A stretch of 64,000 nucleotides of DNA from UBA1426 sp050953365 (GTDB lineage: Bacteria > Bacillota > Clostridia > Peptostreptococcales > Anaerovoracaceae): positions 1-64,000 of the forward strand of contig JBMNMN010000016.1 in the NCBI GenBank assembly GCA_050953365.1. Reading direction: 5' to 3'. Made by a program: the position numbers and the translations under genes. Below are positions 50,676-60,171 of the stretch, piece after piece. Each line of letters starts with the position of its first letter. Positions within the stretch are counted from its first letter, which is position 1. Under the pieces are notes generated by a model, which saw nothing but the letters and a program-made list of their open reading frames with translations, was not told the origin of the DNA and ran no database searches.

Positions 50676-51704
50676 CTACCTCCGGATATCCGCCCGTTTG
50701 TACGGCTCGGGCCATTCCAGATCCACACCCAACGCACGGGATGCGTGAAGCGCCCAGTAAGGATTCCTCAGCAATTCTCTGCCGAGGAAAATCTGATCCG
50801 CCTTCTCCTGCTCAATGATTTCATTTACCTGCACCGGATCGGACAACAGCCCGCCAGCAACCACCGGCAACCCGGTAAGCCTTCTTATAATTTCCGCATG
50901 AGGTATCTGATAACCCGGGAAGGCCTTGGGCACCACGGGTATCACGCCGCCGGTGCTGACATTGACGGAGTCGATTCCTTTATCCTTGACAAGATTCAGC
51001 ATGGTCGCAAGATCCTCCGGCTGGTTTCCGCCCTCTCCGTAATCCTCTGCGGAGATGCGAACTTCAATGGGTTTCTCTTCGGGCCATACGGATCTTACCG
51101 CATCCAACACTTCGCCCAGAAAGCGGACACGATTCTCATAGCTTCCTCCGTACTCATCTTGCCTATGATTGGTCAAAGGAGAAAGAAACTCGCTGATCAA
51201 ATACCCGTGGGCAGCGTGAATCTGAATCATATCAAAGCCTGCCCGATCCGCCCGGATGGCAGCATTCTTAAACTCGTTTACAGTTTCCGCGATATCCGCC
51301 TTGGTCATTTCCCTAGGCGTTTTAGACTTCTCATCATAGGGAATGGCAGAAGGCGCCTCAATATCCATACCCCTTGCTTCACATTTTCTGCCGCCGTGAT
51401 TGATCTGAATTCCGATTTTTGCGCCGTTTTCATGCACCGCCTTTACAATGGACGCAAGCCCGGCTACATGGGAATCATCCCAGATTCCGAGATCGTTGGA
51501 AGAAAGCCGTCCTTCCGGCGAAACGCCAGTGGCCTCGACGATAATCAGTCCCACACCGCCTACAGCTCTTGTGGCGTAGTGTATCACGTGCCAATCCGTA
51601 ACCATTCCGTTTTCCGGAGCAACATACATGCACATCGGCGGCATCACAATGCGGTTTTTCAACATCAGATTTTTAATCTTATATTCACTGAAAATGTTTG
51701 CCAT
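50676..51704 (-). CDS. Old yellow enzyme family NADH:flavin oxidoreductase (YqjM-like)
   Basis: FMN-dependent ene-reductase, 342 aa. It has IVMPPMCMYVAPENG, whose Cys is the YqjM-type active-site residue, HYATRAVGGVGLIIVEATGV, IQINHGGRKCEARG, FDMIQIHAAHGYLISEFLSP (His pair) and the C-terminal VVAGGLLSDP ... DQIFLGRELLRNPYW. The substrate is probably an alpha,beta-unsaturated carbonyl compound. SD AAAGGAG precedes the ATG. It lies 33 bp after the hydrolase gene on the same strand. Confidence 0.92.
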   Translation of the reverse strand: MANIFSEYKIKNLMLKNRIVMPPMCMYVAPENGMVTDWHVIHYATRAVGGVGLIIVEATGVSPEGRLSSNDLGIWDDSHVAGLASIVKAVHENGAKIGIQINHGGRKCEARGMDIEAPSAIPYDEKSKTPREMTKADIAETVNEFKNAAIRADRAGFDMIQIHAAHGYLISEFLSPLTNHRQDEYGGSYENRVRFLGEVLDAVRSVWPEEKPIEVRISAEDYGEGGNQPEDLATMLNLVKDKGIDSVNVSTGGVIPVVPKAFPGYQIPHAEIIRRLTGLPVVAGGLLSDPVQVNEIIEQEKADQIFLGRELLRNPYWALHASRALGVDLEWPEPYKRADIRR

Positions 51705-51737
51705 AGCCCTAATCTCCTTTAATCCTCTTGTTTTATT

Positions 51738-52502
51738 TTACGATTCGCTAAAAAAATCTATTGCCGTTTTCAGCACCAGTTCCATCTGCTCCGGCTCCAT
51801 CAGGCGATGGCTCCCGCCCTCAACAACCGTCAGCTTAGCGCCTGTCAGAGCGGCAAACCGCCTGGCGTCATCAAAGAACGCGGTCTCGTCCGCATCGCCG
51901 TGGATCATGGAAATTTCGGCTGTGCTTTTTATAATACCCGGTTTATATAAGGAAAACACATCGTGAGCCTCTAAATCGTCGCAGAATTCCTTCGTTATCT
52001 TCAAAGGGCGAAGGTAATCCTCGTCTAAAATAAAATAACCCCGCTCATTTAACTGTTTTGTCAACTCCGGAGTTTCTCCGCACTTAAAAATACCCGGCAT
52101 GTTCACGGCAGCCGCCCGCAGGAAGGACTTTCTCCCTTGATGAGACCGCTTTGCGAGATATATCAGATTGATGTAGGCGCCGAAGCTGGAGGAAAAGTAC
52201 ATAATCTTCGCCCCCGGCGCCAGACTGCCCACATGTTCTTCCACTGCAGCCAGATCGTCCAGGCAGTTATCGATACGGAGCATTTCACCGTCCACCGGAC
52301 TCTCGCCGTGCCCCGGGAAATCGTAGGCAAAGGCTCCGATTCCCCGAGCGCTCAGCGCCTCGGCCATTGCAATCGCAGCAGGGCTTTCCTTGCTGCTTCC
52401 AAAGCCATGGCTGATTATGACCGCCAATTTTTCTTTGCCGGTAATGTTATGCAAACAGGCAATATTATAGTTGTTTCTGCCGGGTATGGTCTCTTTCCTC
52501 AT
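51738..52502 (-). CDS. Alpha/beta hydrolase
   Basis: 254 aa from ATG 52502 (product begins MRKETIPGR), chosen for AAAGGAG upstream. Oxyanion region VIISHGFGSSKESP, then FAYDFPGHGESP; the nucleophile elbow is YFSSSFGAY (S-x-S-x-G-like variant in place of G-x-S-x-G). Candidate acid is in HGDADETAFF and candidate His is in EGGSHRLM. It resembles esterases/acyl hydrolases of the BAAT/Hydrolase_4 type. Substrate unknown. Confidence 0.82.
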   Translation of the reverse strand: MRKETIPGRNNYNIACLHNITGKEKLAVIISHGFGSSKESPAAIAMAEALSARGIGAFAYDFPGHGESPVDGEMLRIDNCLDDLAAVEEHVGSLAPGAKIMYFSSSFGAYINLIYLAKRSHQGRKSFLRAAAVNMPGIFKCGETPELTKQLNERGYFILDEDYLRPLKITKEFCDDLEAHDVFSLYKPGIIKSTAEISMIHGDADETAFFDDARRFAALTGAKLTVVEGGSHRLMEPEQMELVLKTAIDFFSES

Positions 52503-52681
52503 CCGAATATCTCCTTTGTAGTTTATGGTTGAATTTTCTTTGTATGCTTTGGAATCCGCCAGGATGATCGTCACAGCCATCAGTTATGATGCCATATTGA
52601 AAGGCAAAGAAAAGCCGCCCCTCCGGACCGGCAATCCGCCGGGAGAACCGGCGGATTCCGGGAGAACCGGCGGATTAATGT

Positions 52682-53095
52682 TTAAAGCAATTCTATTTCT
52701 ATATCCTGTGCGCCTTCCCAGAGCACTTTTTTACCGAATTCCGGAAGCTTTTCGATCCCTTCCGTTATAGTCAAGAAGTGGTTGCCCGCCAGCTGTCCGT
52801 ATTGGCTGGCAAAACAGCACCTGCCATAGGACAAAATGATCTCCATTTCACTGATCCCGCCGGGATAAAGGAGCATTTCGCCTTTTGCGGGATGGGAGAT
52901 GTGGTTCTCGTAATCCAATCCGGTACGAAGATCGCCGTAAGGGATCCAGATCCCCTCCCCGCTCCAACGCACATGTATGAACCGGCTTTTCAGAGGCAAC
53001 ATGCCTTTGAATACTTCGCATGTCTTTGGCGCCTCTTTTTCCAACAATTCTCCTATGAATTCGTACTCTCCCGATTTGATTCTTACCTTTTGCAT
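52682..53095 (-). CDS. DUF3830-like protein (cyclophilin-like fold)
   Basis: 137 aa from the ATG at 53095, preceded by AGGAGG. The segment KGEMLLYPGGISEMEIILSY followed by GRCCFASQYGQLAGNHFLTI is typical of DUF3830 proteins, which are predicted to have a cyclophilin-like barrel and often accompany amino-acid or amide catabolic genes. No enzyme function is known to me. The 100 bp downstream contain a short direct repeat GGGAGAACCGGCGGATT (about 52639-52675). Confidence 0.75.
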   Translation of the reverse strand: MQKVRIKSGEYEFIGELLEKEAPKTCEVFKGMLPLKSRFIHVRWSGEGIWIPYGDLRTGLDYENHISHPAKGEMLLYPGGISEMEIILSYGRCCFASQYGQLAGNHFLTITEGIEKLPEFGKKVLWEGAQDIEIELL

Positions 53096-53197
53096 GACGA
53101 TCCTCCTGTAAGTTGTAAATTGCATTTTGGCATGTCACCAAATACAACCAGTAAAACAAACGGCTTTCAGATGCTTCTATCGGAGAGACTTCCATAG

Positions 53198-53908
53198 CTA
53201 ATGCCCGTCTCCATCCGGAATCCCGATATCGATGCAGACCACTTCCCCCAGCATGCTTTGGGCCTCTTCCATTATGTGAACGGGTTTGAACCGGTGGAAA
53301 GCAAGCGTATAATCCGCCCGCACCGCATCCGGATCACATTGGCCCGTATCGCCGTTCAGACCGCTGGGAATATCCAGCGAAAAGACCGTTGCCCGGTCGC
53401 GGGCATGGTTAACCGATCCGCAGGTATTGCCGGCATTATTAATCCATACGGTGGCCTTCCTTACATTATCCCGCAATTCCCCATGAAAACCTGTACCATA
53501 AATGGCATCCACGATAACAGCATCAGCTGAGAGTTCTTTCGGATCCGGCAGCTCCTCGGGAACAATGCAGGGGATTCGCAACTCCCGGCACAACCTGCTG
53601 TTTGTAATTGCATCTTCCGTCTTCGGCTCTCCTTCCACCAAAACCAGCACAACATTTGCGCCGTTTTGATGCAAAATCCGCGCCGCCACAAAACCGTCCC
53701 CGCCGTTGTTGCCCTTGCCGCAAAAGACGTAAACCCGCCTGTCTTTCACGGGGAATTTGTCCATTATGAACTTCGCCGCACCTGTGCCGGCGTTTTCCAT
53801 CATCTGATAATAGGACAACCCGCCTTCGGCAGCCATCCTTTCGATTTCCTTCATCTGCGCACAGGTAACGACTTGGAGATCCTTCTGCAGTTGAAGATTG
53901 TCCCGCAT
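53198..53908 (-). CDS. NAD(P)H-hydrate epimerase (YjeF N-terminal domain)
   Basis: Repairs hydrated NAD(P)H by epimerisation. The 236 aa protein is only the epimerase domain: VTCAQMKEIERMA, VYVFCGKGNNGGDGFVAARILH, DAIYGTGFHGEL, and VFSLDIPSGLNGDTGQ. The usual C-terminal ADP-dependent dehydratase domain is absent, so the dehydratase must be encoded elsewhere if present. The start at MRDNLQ follows AAGGAG. Confidence 0.88.
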   Translation of the reverse strand: MRDNLQLQKDLQVVTCAQMKEIERMAAEGGLSYYQMMENAGTGAAKFIMDKFPVKDRRVYVFCGKGNNGGDGFVAARILHQNGANVVLVLVEGEPKTEDAITNSRLCRELRIPCIVPEELPDPKELSADAVIVDAIYGTGFHGELRDNVRKATVWINNAGNTCGSVNHARDRATVFSLDIPSGLNGDTGQCDPDAVRADYTLAFHRFKPVHIMEEAQSMLGEVVCIDIGIPDGDGH

Positions 53909-53948
53909 ATTTTTCTCCTTCACCATACCTTTTTTCTTAGTTATTCCG

Positions 53949-54269
53949 CTATTCTATTACCACTGCCGTGCCGGAAGCTGTCACCATCAGCATATTGCCG
54001 CCTTGCCCTAGCACTTCATAGTCAATGTCCACTCCGATCACCGCATTTGCGCCCAAAGCGGCCGCCCTTTTCTCCATCTCCTTCAGCGCCGCTTCCCTGG
54101 CCTCAATCAATTCTCCCTCGTAGGATCCCGAACGACCCCCAAAGAAGTTTGTAAGCCCGGCAGCAAAGTCTTTAATAAAGTCGACTCCGGAAACCACTTC
54201 TCCGAACACGATCCCTTTGTACTCAACGATCCTTTTCCCTTCAATATCCGGCGTTGTCGTAATGATCAT
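53949..54269 (-). CDS. YbjQ/UPF0145 family protein
   Basis: 106 aa. GKRIVEYKGIVFGEVVSGVD, the EAREAALKEMEKRAAALGAN helix, AVIGVDIDYEVLG and MVTASGTAVVIE are diagnostic of the YbjQ family, small pentameric proteins of unknown function (heavy-metal-binding has been suggested). SD GGAGGGATTGG precedes the ATG. It lies 40 bp upstream of NaxE on the same strand. Confidence 0.9.
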   Translation of the reverse strand: MIITTTPDIEGKRIVEYKGIVFGEVVSGVDFIKDFAAGLTNFFGGRSGSYEGELIEAREAALKEMEKRAAALGANAVIGVDIDYEVLGQGGNMLMVTASGTAVVIE

Positions 54270-54505
54270 TCCAATCCCTCCAATCCGGCGATGCCGCCAT
54301 TCTTTAAACTCATTGATGCAGCGATTATTGACTTTAATAGTCTGCCATATATATGCAATTATAAAGCACGAATACCGTTCTTAATAGACTTATCTTTCAA
54401 ATTGAACGATAAAACAATCAGATATACCTAAAAGCTCAACTTCGTTTTAAATTCGTTTATGAGTATGGTATGATATTTAAAAAAAACAATCCAGGAGAAC
54501 TATCT

Positions 54506-55468
54506 ATGTCTGCCAGTGCAAAAGCTTATATTGCTGCTACTCTTTACGCGACAATAGTGGGATTGAGTTTTTTGGGCACTAAAACATCCGTTGACATCAC
54601 AACTCCGCTATTAACATTAGTATGGCGTTATAATATGGGATTTATCGGCGCCCTCTTTTTAATATTGTTTGGCATTGTGAAAATTCGTTTTAAAGGAAAG
54701 AATATAAAAGGACTGCTTCTCGCATCAATATTTTACATATCCTTTATGGGAATACAAACTTTCGGATTAACGAAAGCCACTTCTATTGAAGCAAGCATCA
54801 TTTTTGCCATAGTACCGGTCTTTGTTCAAGTTTTTGCATTTATAATTCTCAAGGAAAGGACCACCTTTGTTCAGAATTTTTTTATTGCGATAACTATAAT
54901 AGGCATAATAATTTTATATGCCTGGGGGTCTATTAAACTCAGCGAAATTAACCCCTGGGGCATGCTTATAATATTAATTTCCAGTCTTTGCATGGCGCTG
55001 AGCAATGTGTATATGCGTTATGCAAGAAAAGATTTTAAAGCAATGGAAGTCGGAAGCTTCATAGCAATCCTGGGATGCATCGTATTTAATACTGTATTCA
55101 TTATTTCAAAGCTGTTTGCAAACGTAGACAACTCATATGTTTCACCATTTGCATCCGAAAACGGCATTACCTTTGCCATAGCAATCGTATACCTTGGAAT
55201 TCCCTGCATGCTGTTTACTTCAACGCTGATCACATATGCGCTTTCTCATATTGAAGCTGTAAAAGGGACAATATTCGGTAACCTGTCTTTGTTGATTGCA
55301 ATTATTGCAGGCATCATTATACGCAACGAACCCTTTATGTCTTATCATTTCATATGTTCCGCATTAATCGTAATTGGTGTAATAGGGACAAATATTGATT
55401 TCAATAAAACCAGATTTTCCAAAAGCAGTTCCGGCAATGTACCGGAGTCCTACACAGACCGGCATTAA
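54506..55468 (+). CDS. EamA/DMT-family transporter
   Basis: 320 aa membrane protein with ten hydrophobic segments arranged as two EamA halves (AYIAATLYATIVGLSFLGTK at the start; second half from MLIILISSLCMALSNVYMRY). Family members export amino acids or other metabolites; the substrate is unknown. The start at MSASAK follows CAGGAGAA; a longer reading from 54470 lacks an SD. Confidence 0.9.
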   Translation: MSASAKAYIAATLYATIVGLSFLGTKTSVDITTPLLTLVWRYNMGFIGALFLILFGIVKIRFKGKNIKGLLLASIFYISFMGIQTFGLTKATSIEASIIFAIVPVFVQVFAFIILKERTTFVQNFFIAITIIGIIILYAWGSIKLSEINPWGMLIILISSLCMALSNVYMRYARKDFKAMEVGSFIAILGCIVFNTVFIISKLFANVDNSYVSPFASENGITFAIAIVYLGIPCMLFTSTLITYALSHIEAVKGTIFGNLSLLIAIIAGIIIRNEPFMSYHFICSALIVIGVIGTNIDFNKTRFSKSSSGNVPESYTDRH

Positions 55469-55578
55469 AAACACTACTATATCTATGGACTAAAGGCCAA
55501 TCATCCGACGCACGGTTTAACAGGTCCATTATTTCACAGTCCCTTCTAAAACATACATCAATAACCTCATAGCATACA

Positions 55579-57062
55579 TCAGTAACCCCATGTCTGCAGT
55601 GTCCATTCCTGATTGTCTTTGCGTGTTAAAATCCATTTCCAATCATCAAGCGTTCCAGTCCAATCTTTCCACAGAGGCATAACCATCTACCATGCTGATT
55701 GCAATCTTTGCTCCGAACTCTGTCGGTGCATTGGTTTTCCCTCTAACAATCGGTCTCACCCAAGGCTGATGAATACTGACAATCCTGTCATCGATCTGAT
55801 GCTTCTTCTCCCGATACATCTCTTCCTGCTGCGAGTACAGCGTTCTGACGATCCGCAAGGTCTCCTTGCTCTTCTCAGTCAAATTCAGACCACTCTGAAG
55901 TAGTGTTTCTATGATGGCAAGATCCCGTCTTACGTAGCCTAGCTGCTGCCGTATTGCTTTTCGAATCGTCTTGATGGTTGGCTTCCTGTTCCGCGCAAAT
56001 CTGAGATAATCCTTTCTGGCAATTCTCTTGTATGTCCTGGGCTTCTTTTTCTGACTGGTCTGCCCGTGAAGCTCTGTTATCATTCTCTCCAGCTTTTCAC
56101 GTGCCGTATTGAGGAGTGCCACGTCTGTTGGATACTTGATGTCAGCCGGGGCGCAGGTTGCGTCGAGAATTAGTGTCCCTTTGTTTTTTCCTTCTTCTGA
56201 TTCACTGTCTCCACCTCCGTCGCTTGAATCTGAGCCATTCATCGGATCTTCGTCGTCATCCTTTTTCTTGCTTCCAATGACGTATGCGTTCACTTCTGCA
56301 AGCATCTCCGGTGTCAATCTCTTCCGGAACCAAGTCATCGTACTTGCGTCGAATGGCGCTTTGTCTGTGAATGCAGGCAATCCGATGAACCATTGGAGGT
56401 ATGGGCTCTCTTTAATATGTTCCACGGTCTCCTCGTCAGAGAGTCTGAACTTCTCCTTGATGATGTGAGAGCCGAGAGCCATCCTGGCTGCTTTCGCTGG
56501 ATACCCGGTCTTGCTACCAAACTGCTCGCTATATTTCCGGTCCAACAGATCCCAAGGAATCAATGAAGCCATCTTGACCCAGCGATTGTCTGGGCTCAGT
56601 TTAGCGCCTGCAAATGCGATCGGTTGATCAAAGAGTGTCATCTGTCCTCTGGTGGGTTTATACATCGTTTTCTCCCAGTTCTTCAGGTCTAAAGTGCAAG
56701 GTTTTCTGCCGTCCCCGCCCGATTTGCTTGCATTTATTCTATCATCAAAATGGATGAAATAGCAATGGTATCAAGGGGTTCAAGCCTGTTCAGTAGCCCC
56801 TATCGTACTGTTCAGCCCATTCTTCGAATTCTTTATAAGAATCATCTCCCGCATATTGAATCTCTCTTAGTGTGCACCCTTTAAAATAATCCTTAAAATG
56901 CTTTAGAACGATATCAATGGCGTCATTTATCTCAGATTTCGAATATATTTCAGAATCAACATCAATGATATTTGCCCTGCTAACATTTCCGCCACACCCA
57001 CTCAAAGGCAATAAAAGAACAACCATTAACAACACTGCAACCACTGCAACCGTCTTCTTCAT
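55579..57062 (-). pseudogene. Small lipoprotein gene split by an IS5/IS1182-type fragment
   Basis: The 5' part (57062 to about 56800) encodes a signal peptide with lipobox PLSGC and the segment SEIYSKSEINDAIDIVLKHF ... FEEWAEQYD. Reading is then lost at the sequence GGGGCTACTGAACAGG, the likely insertion-sequence end. The 3' part (55647-55579) resumes with DDWKWILTRKDNQEWTLQTW-GY and a stop. These two parts match the start and end of DUF4829-type lipoproteins as I remember them; roughly 25-35 central residues are missing. The insertion was therefore accompanied by a deletion into the host gene. Confidence 0.75.
55646..56665 (-). pseudogene. 3'-truncated IS5-family (IS1182-type) transposase
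   Basis: 339 aa: QMTLFDQPIAFAGAKLSPDN, the DUF772-like N-terminal helices (SLIPWDLLDRKYSEQF; KEKFRLSDEETVEHIKESPY), and LILDATCAPADIKYPTD with the first catalytic Asp. It ends at GYASVERLDWNA, where the remaining DDE domain (second Asp and Glu) is absent because the sequence passes into the lipoprotein remnant. The protein cannot be active. Confidence 0.88.
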
Positions 57063-57244
57063 TTTTATTTCTCTCTCCCATATACGCTATTAACATTCGC
57101 TAGAACTGTCACTACAACAAGAATAACGCCGTACAGTCTCCATTTAAAGACATGCTTGCATCTAGTGTCAAGTAATCGTTGGCAAGTTTTGTCCATACAA
57201 GTTTCCTGTGATGTTTTGATGGATATTCCGCATTTATTCCACGG

Positions 57245-57367
57245 TCCTGTTTACATGGGGCCCCTGTCCCTCTGGACCCCCTTTTTTTAGGCAGAAATAA
57301 CCCGCTTCTGTCGGGCGTCATTTCTGCCGCCGAGAGTTTACCAGAGGGACAGCCCCAAATAAACAGG
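57245..57367. repeat. 123-bp nested palindrome
   Basis: Three nested arms: CCTGTTTA-CA-TGGGGC with GCCCCA-AA-TAAACAGG, CTGTCCCTCTGG with CCAGAGGGACAG, and GCAGAAAT with ATTTCTGC. The top contains CCCGCTTCTGTCGGG, itself a small hairpin. A T7 tract lies in the left shoulder. The rest of the 490-bp gap (57063-57556) shows nothing I can identify. Confidence 0.75.
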
Positions 57368-57556
57368 CTTTCGCGGCATAAACGCTCTTTTTAAGGCGCA
57401 GGGTAGCAGTAGCAGCTTCATTGTGTAGAGTGTGGGCAACGTGTCTTTTGTTGTCCAAGCCTTGTGCGTCAACCTTTTAGGTTGTCCACATGGCGGCACT
57501 ATCCATAGTATGGTTGGTTTGTTCGTAATTTTGCTTCCGCCTGCCGGCTATCCATC

Positions 57557-58750
57557 TTACCGATAAATCAGTTCACTGCTAACTCTATCATTTAGCAGAT
57601 TGATAATCGCTTTACGGCCGTTTGTTACGAATGTACTGTTAAAGGGCTTGCCTCCTCTAACTGGGTAAAGATAGCCTTGCCCATCCGTCTTCGGAGCTTT
57701 TGCTGCACTTAGGATTTCCTCTATCTCTTGCGTATACCGCTCCGGCAATTCCACCTTTGATAAGGACGTTACGGCTTGATGAAGCTTTCCACATACTTTC
57801 TTGCACAAGATACGTCCTAGGTTTGATGCACCTTGCTTGCTCCAACTGGCTTTCTGATGCTTCATCCGCTTCGCTGCACCATCACATACATGGTGCTCCA
57901 TTGTTCCAAGATTTCGGTATTCTACACCCACCGGTGGCGATGGTAGTTTCAACCCTCTTTCCTGATAGGGAATGAGACCTTCCTGATTGCTTCTGAAGTA
58001 TTGATAAAGCTTCAGAAGCTTCTTCTGTTCATCCGGCTCCTCTTCCTGTTCCCCGATCCATCTTAAATATTGCAATAGCTCTGCAATCCTCTTTTCCGAA
58101 AGCAATTTGTGTATGATCTTTCTCTGCTCTACATTCTTTACTTTCCTTAGGATCTCACGGTTCTTGTGGAATGGGTCCAGCTGGAAATGTACATCTTCAT
58201 CCACAAGCCCTCCCTTGATCCACTCTCCTCCATCTCCGTTTAGAATGCGTATTTCAATTTCATCGGTGTTGAATACGGAAGCGATGGCTCCTTCCTTCTT
58301 TTTTTGAAAGGATCCTGCATCTTCGAAGCCGCAAACCATTATCTTGTTTCGCAGGGAATAACGTCTTTCCGACTCCTTTTCCCATCCATCATAGGCTACT
58401 GCCATCTTCATCTCACGTTTCCTTGCATTTTCCGGACGGTCTTTCCCCTGCATATTGATCCAAACGCCATCCGCTTCTTCAAACAGTATGGCTGTGGTTA
58501 TCTCACCTTTTCCTTCACCTTTTTCCGCCTTCTGCGCTTCGGCTTTCTCTACTTTCTCTAGCTTCTCGCCCAAGTCCTGTATCACATTCCAGGCACCTCC
58601 GTGGCTAATTGCTTGCCCTGTCATGCTGCTCACTTTATCCGCTGTTTCCCGGTAAGAACAGACACTTACACTCTCGGCGATCCTTGTTGCGAGATTCCTT
58701 GTCACTTTCCAAGCGTGTTTTGATATCAATTTGTATTTGATGTCCTGCAT
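57557..58750 (-). pseudogene. N-terminally truncated ISLre2-family transposase
   Basis: The open frame encodes about 397 aa. From LATRIAESVSVCSYRETADK onward it resembles the UPF0236/ISLre2 family (AWNVIQDLGEKLEKVEKAEA; ILNGDGGEWIKGGLVDEDVH; FQLDPFHKNREIL), but the first 100-130 residues of the family are missing. The apparent start (MQDIKYKLISKHAW) is supplied by a 70-bp tandem repeat. It is diverged from the intact ISLre2 copy at 46294-47846 and is probably non-functional. Confidence 0.82.
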
Positions 58751-58920
58751 TAAGTGTTTTGTATTTGGCCAAGCTGTAAAAAGCGTGTTGTGATATTAAT
58801 TTGTATTTGGTGTCCTGCATTAGGTCTCTTGTATTTGGCCAAGTTGTAAAAAGCGTGTTTTGATGTCAATTTGTATTTGGTGTCCTGCATTAGGTGTCTT
58901 CTATTTACCCAAGTTATATT
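58711..58920. repeat. Three 70-bp tandem repeats
   Basis: Units start with AAGCGTGTT(T/G)TGAT at 58711, 58781 and 58851, exactly 70 bp apart. Each carries CAATTTGTATTTGGTGTCCTGCATTA-like sequence, given here in part, and a TTGGCCAAG motif. Further decayed CAAATACA motifs follow to 58960. Confidence 0.85.
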
Positions 58921-58982
58921 AAGCGCCAGATACTAAATACAAGGTTGTCATCAAATACAGTTTTCATGTCTCCATAAAACGC

Positions 58983-59013
58983 AAAGGCATTGCCGGAACG
59001 ACAATGCCTTTTG
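58983..59013 (-). terminator. Terminator downstream of the SLH-protein remnant
   Basis: AAAGGCATTG pairs with CAATGCCTTT around a 9-nt loop; A- and T-rich flanks on both sides. Confidence 0.7.
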
Positions 59014-59039
59014 CTTAGTATTATCTATGGAGGAGTCTG

Positions 59040-59765
59040 TTAATTACATAGCAGGTTATACAACACCTGCGCTATCTCCGCCCTTGAGGTTGTGCTTGTC
59101 GGATTGAGTTTACCACCTGAACCATAGACCACACCGCTTCCCACAAAGTCGGACATGGCATCCTTGGCCCAAGGAGCAACCTCTGCAGCATCAGTGAAAT
59201 CCATCAAGGTCTTGCCGGAACTACCTTGCGGCAGTTGACCAATAAGATTCAGGGCGTTATGCAACAGGGTAATCATTTCCTGACGAGTAATTTGCTTCTT
59301 AGGTGCAAACATATTATCCCCCACTCCGGAGGTAATGCCGAGGCGTTTCGCCGCCGCAAGGTAGCCTGTGTAATAGGTGTTTCCCGCATCGGAGAAGTTG
59401 TCAACCGGATTCTCATCCGGGACCATTCCGTAAGCTCTCATCATCAATACTATGAAATCACCGCGCGTCAGATTGGATTCAGGACTGTAATTACCGTTGC
59501 CTGTACCTTTTGAAATCTCCCTCGCCGCAATGAAACATACCGCTTTGCGACACCATACATCCTCCGGCACATCATTAAATTCCACCGGATTATATGCCAC
59601 GGCAAAGTCACTTAAATGAGTGGTCGTAAATGTTACGGTCCCGGCGTCTGAATCATAACGTCCATTGGGTACCGAAACCACATTTCCGGAACCGTCGATG
59701 TACCATATTACGATGCTTTCCGGGTTGGCAAGTTCTTCCGCAGTCGGAGTATAGGGAATAGACAC
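59040..59765 (-). pseudogene. C-terminal remnant of an SLH-domain surface protein
   Basis: 241 aa. The first 55 residues (IVIWYIDGSGNVVSVPNGRY; VTFTTTHLSDFAVAYNPVEF) are the end of a surface-protein domain, followed by three S-layer homology modules (FNDVPEDVWCRKAVCFIAAR; FSDAGNTYYTGYLAAAKRLG; FTDAAEVAPWAKDAMSDFVG), which normally anchor proteins to cell-wall polymers. There is no signal peptide; the frame opens with a GTG just after a stop codon and without an SD, so the 5' part has been lost or frame-shifted. Confidence 0.72.
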
Positions 59766-59959
59766 AGGTCATCTGTAATATGTGCCGCATAGATTTCTTG
59801 CATCTTTTCATCTCCACTTCGGTGAACAGATGGTAAATGAAAGGATTCTGCAGTTTTTCCTTTATTGGTTATTACTGTAATTATAGTATAAATTGTCCCA
59901 ACAAACAACAAAGTTCTGAATATTTTGCGTTCTTATCAAGCTTATATAATACCTGCATA

Positions 59960-59997
59960 GTACACACGCCCCCTTCAAACGAAGGGGGCATGTGTAC
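59960..59997. repeat. 38-bp near-perfect palindrome
   Basis: GTACACACGCCCCCTTC and GAAGGGGGCATGTGTAC flank a 4-nt AAAC loop (17-bp arms, one mismatch). No T tract follows on either side. The remainder of the 59766-60171 gap shows nothing I can identify. Confidence 0.85.
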
Positions 59998-60171
59998 ATG
60001 TCAATTTGCTTGTATTAATCTGTTCATGTCGATTAGGCTACGTAGCTCTACAAATATCTGCCCGTAAAGATCTGTGGGGTTTTTCGCACACTTTGATTTT
60101 TTTGATTCTCCTGATTCTTTCGGTTGTATATCTCATATTCATCGGAGAATATGGAATCATTTTCTGTTCCA

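Noticed and set aside
59708..59911. 67-codon frame upstream of the SLH remnant
   Set aside because: Different frame from the SLH protein, no resemblance to surface proteins; probably chance.
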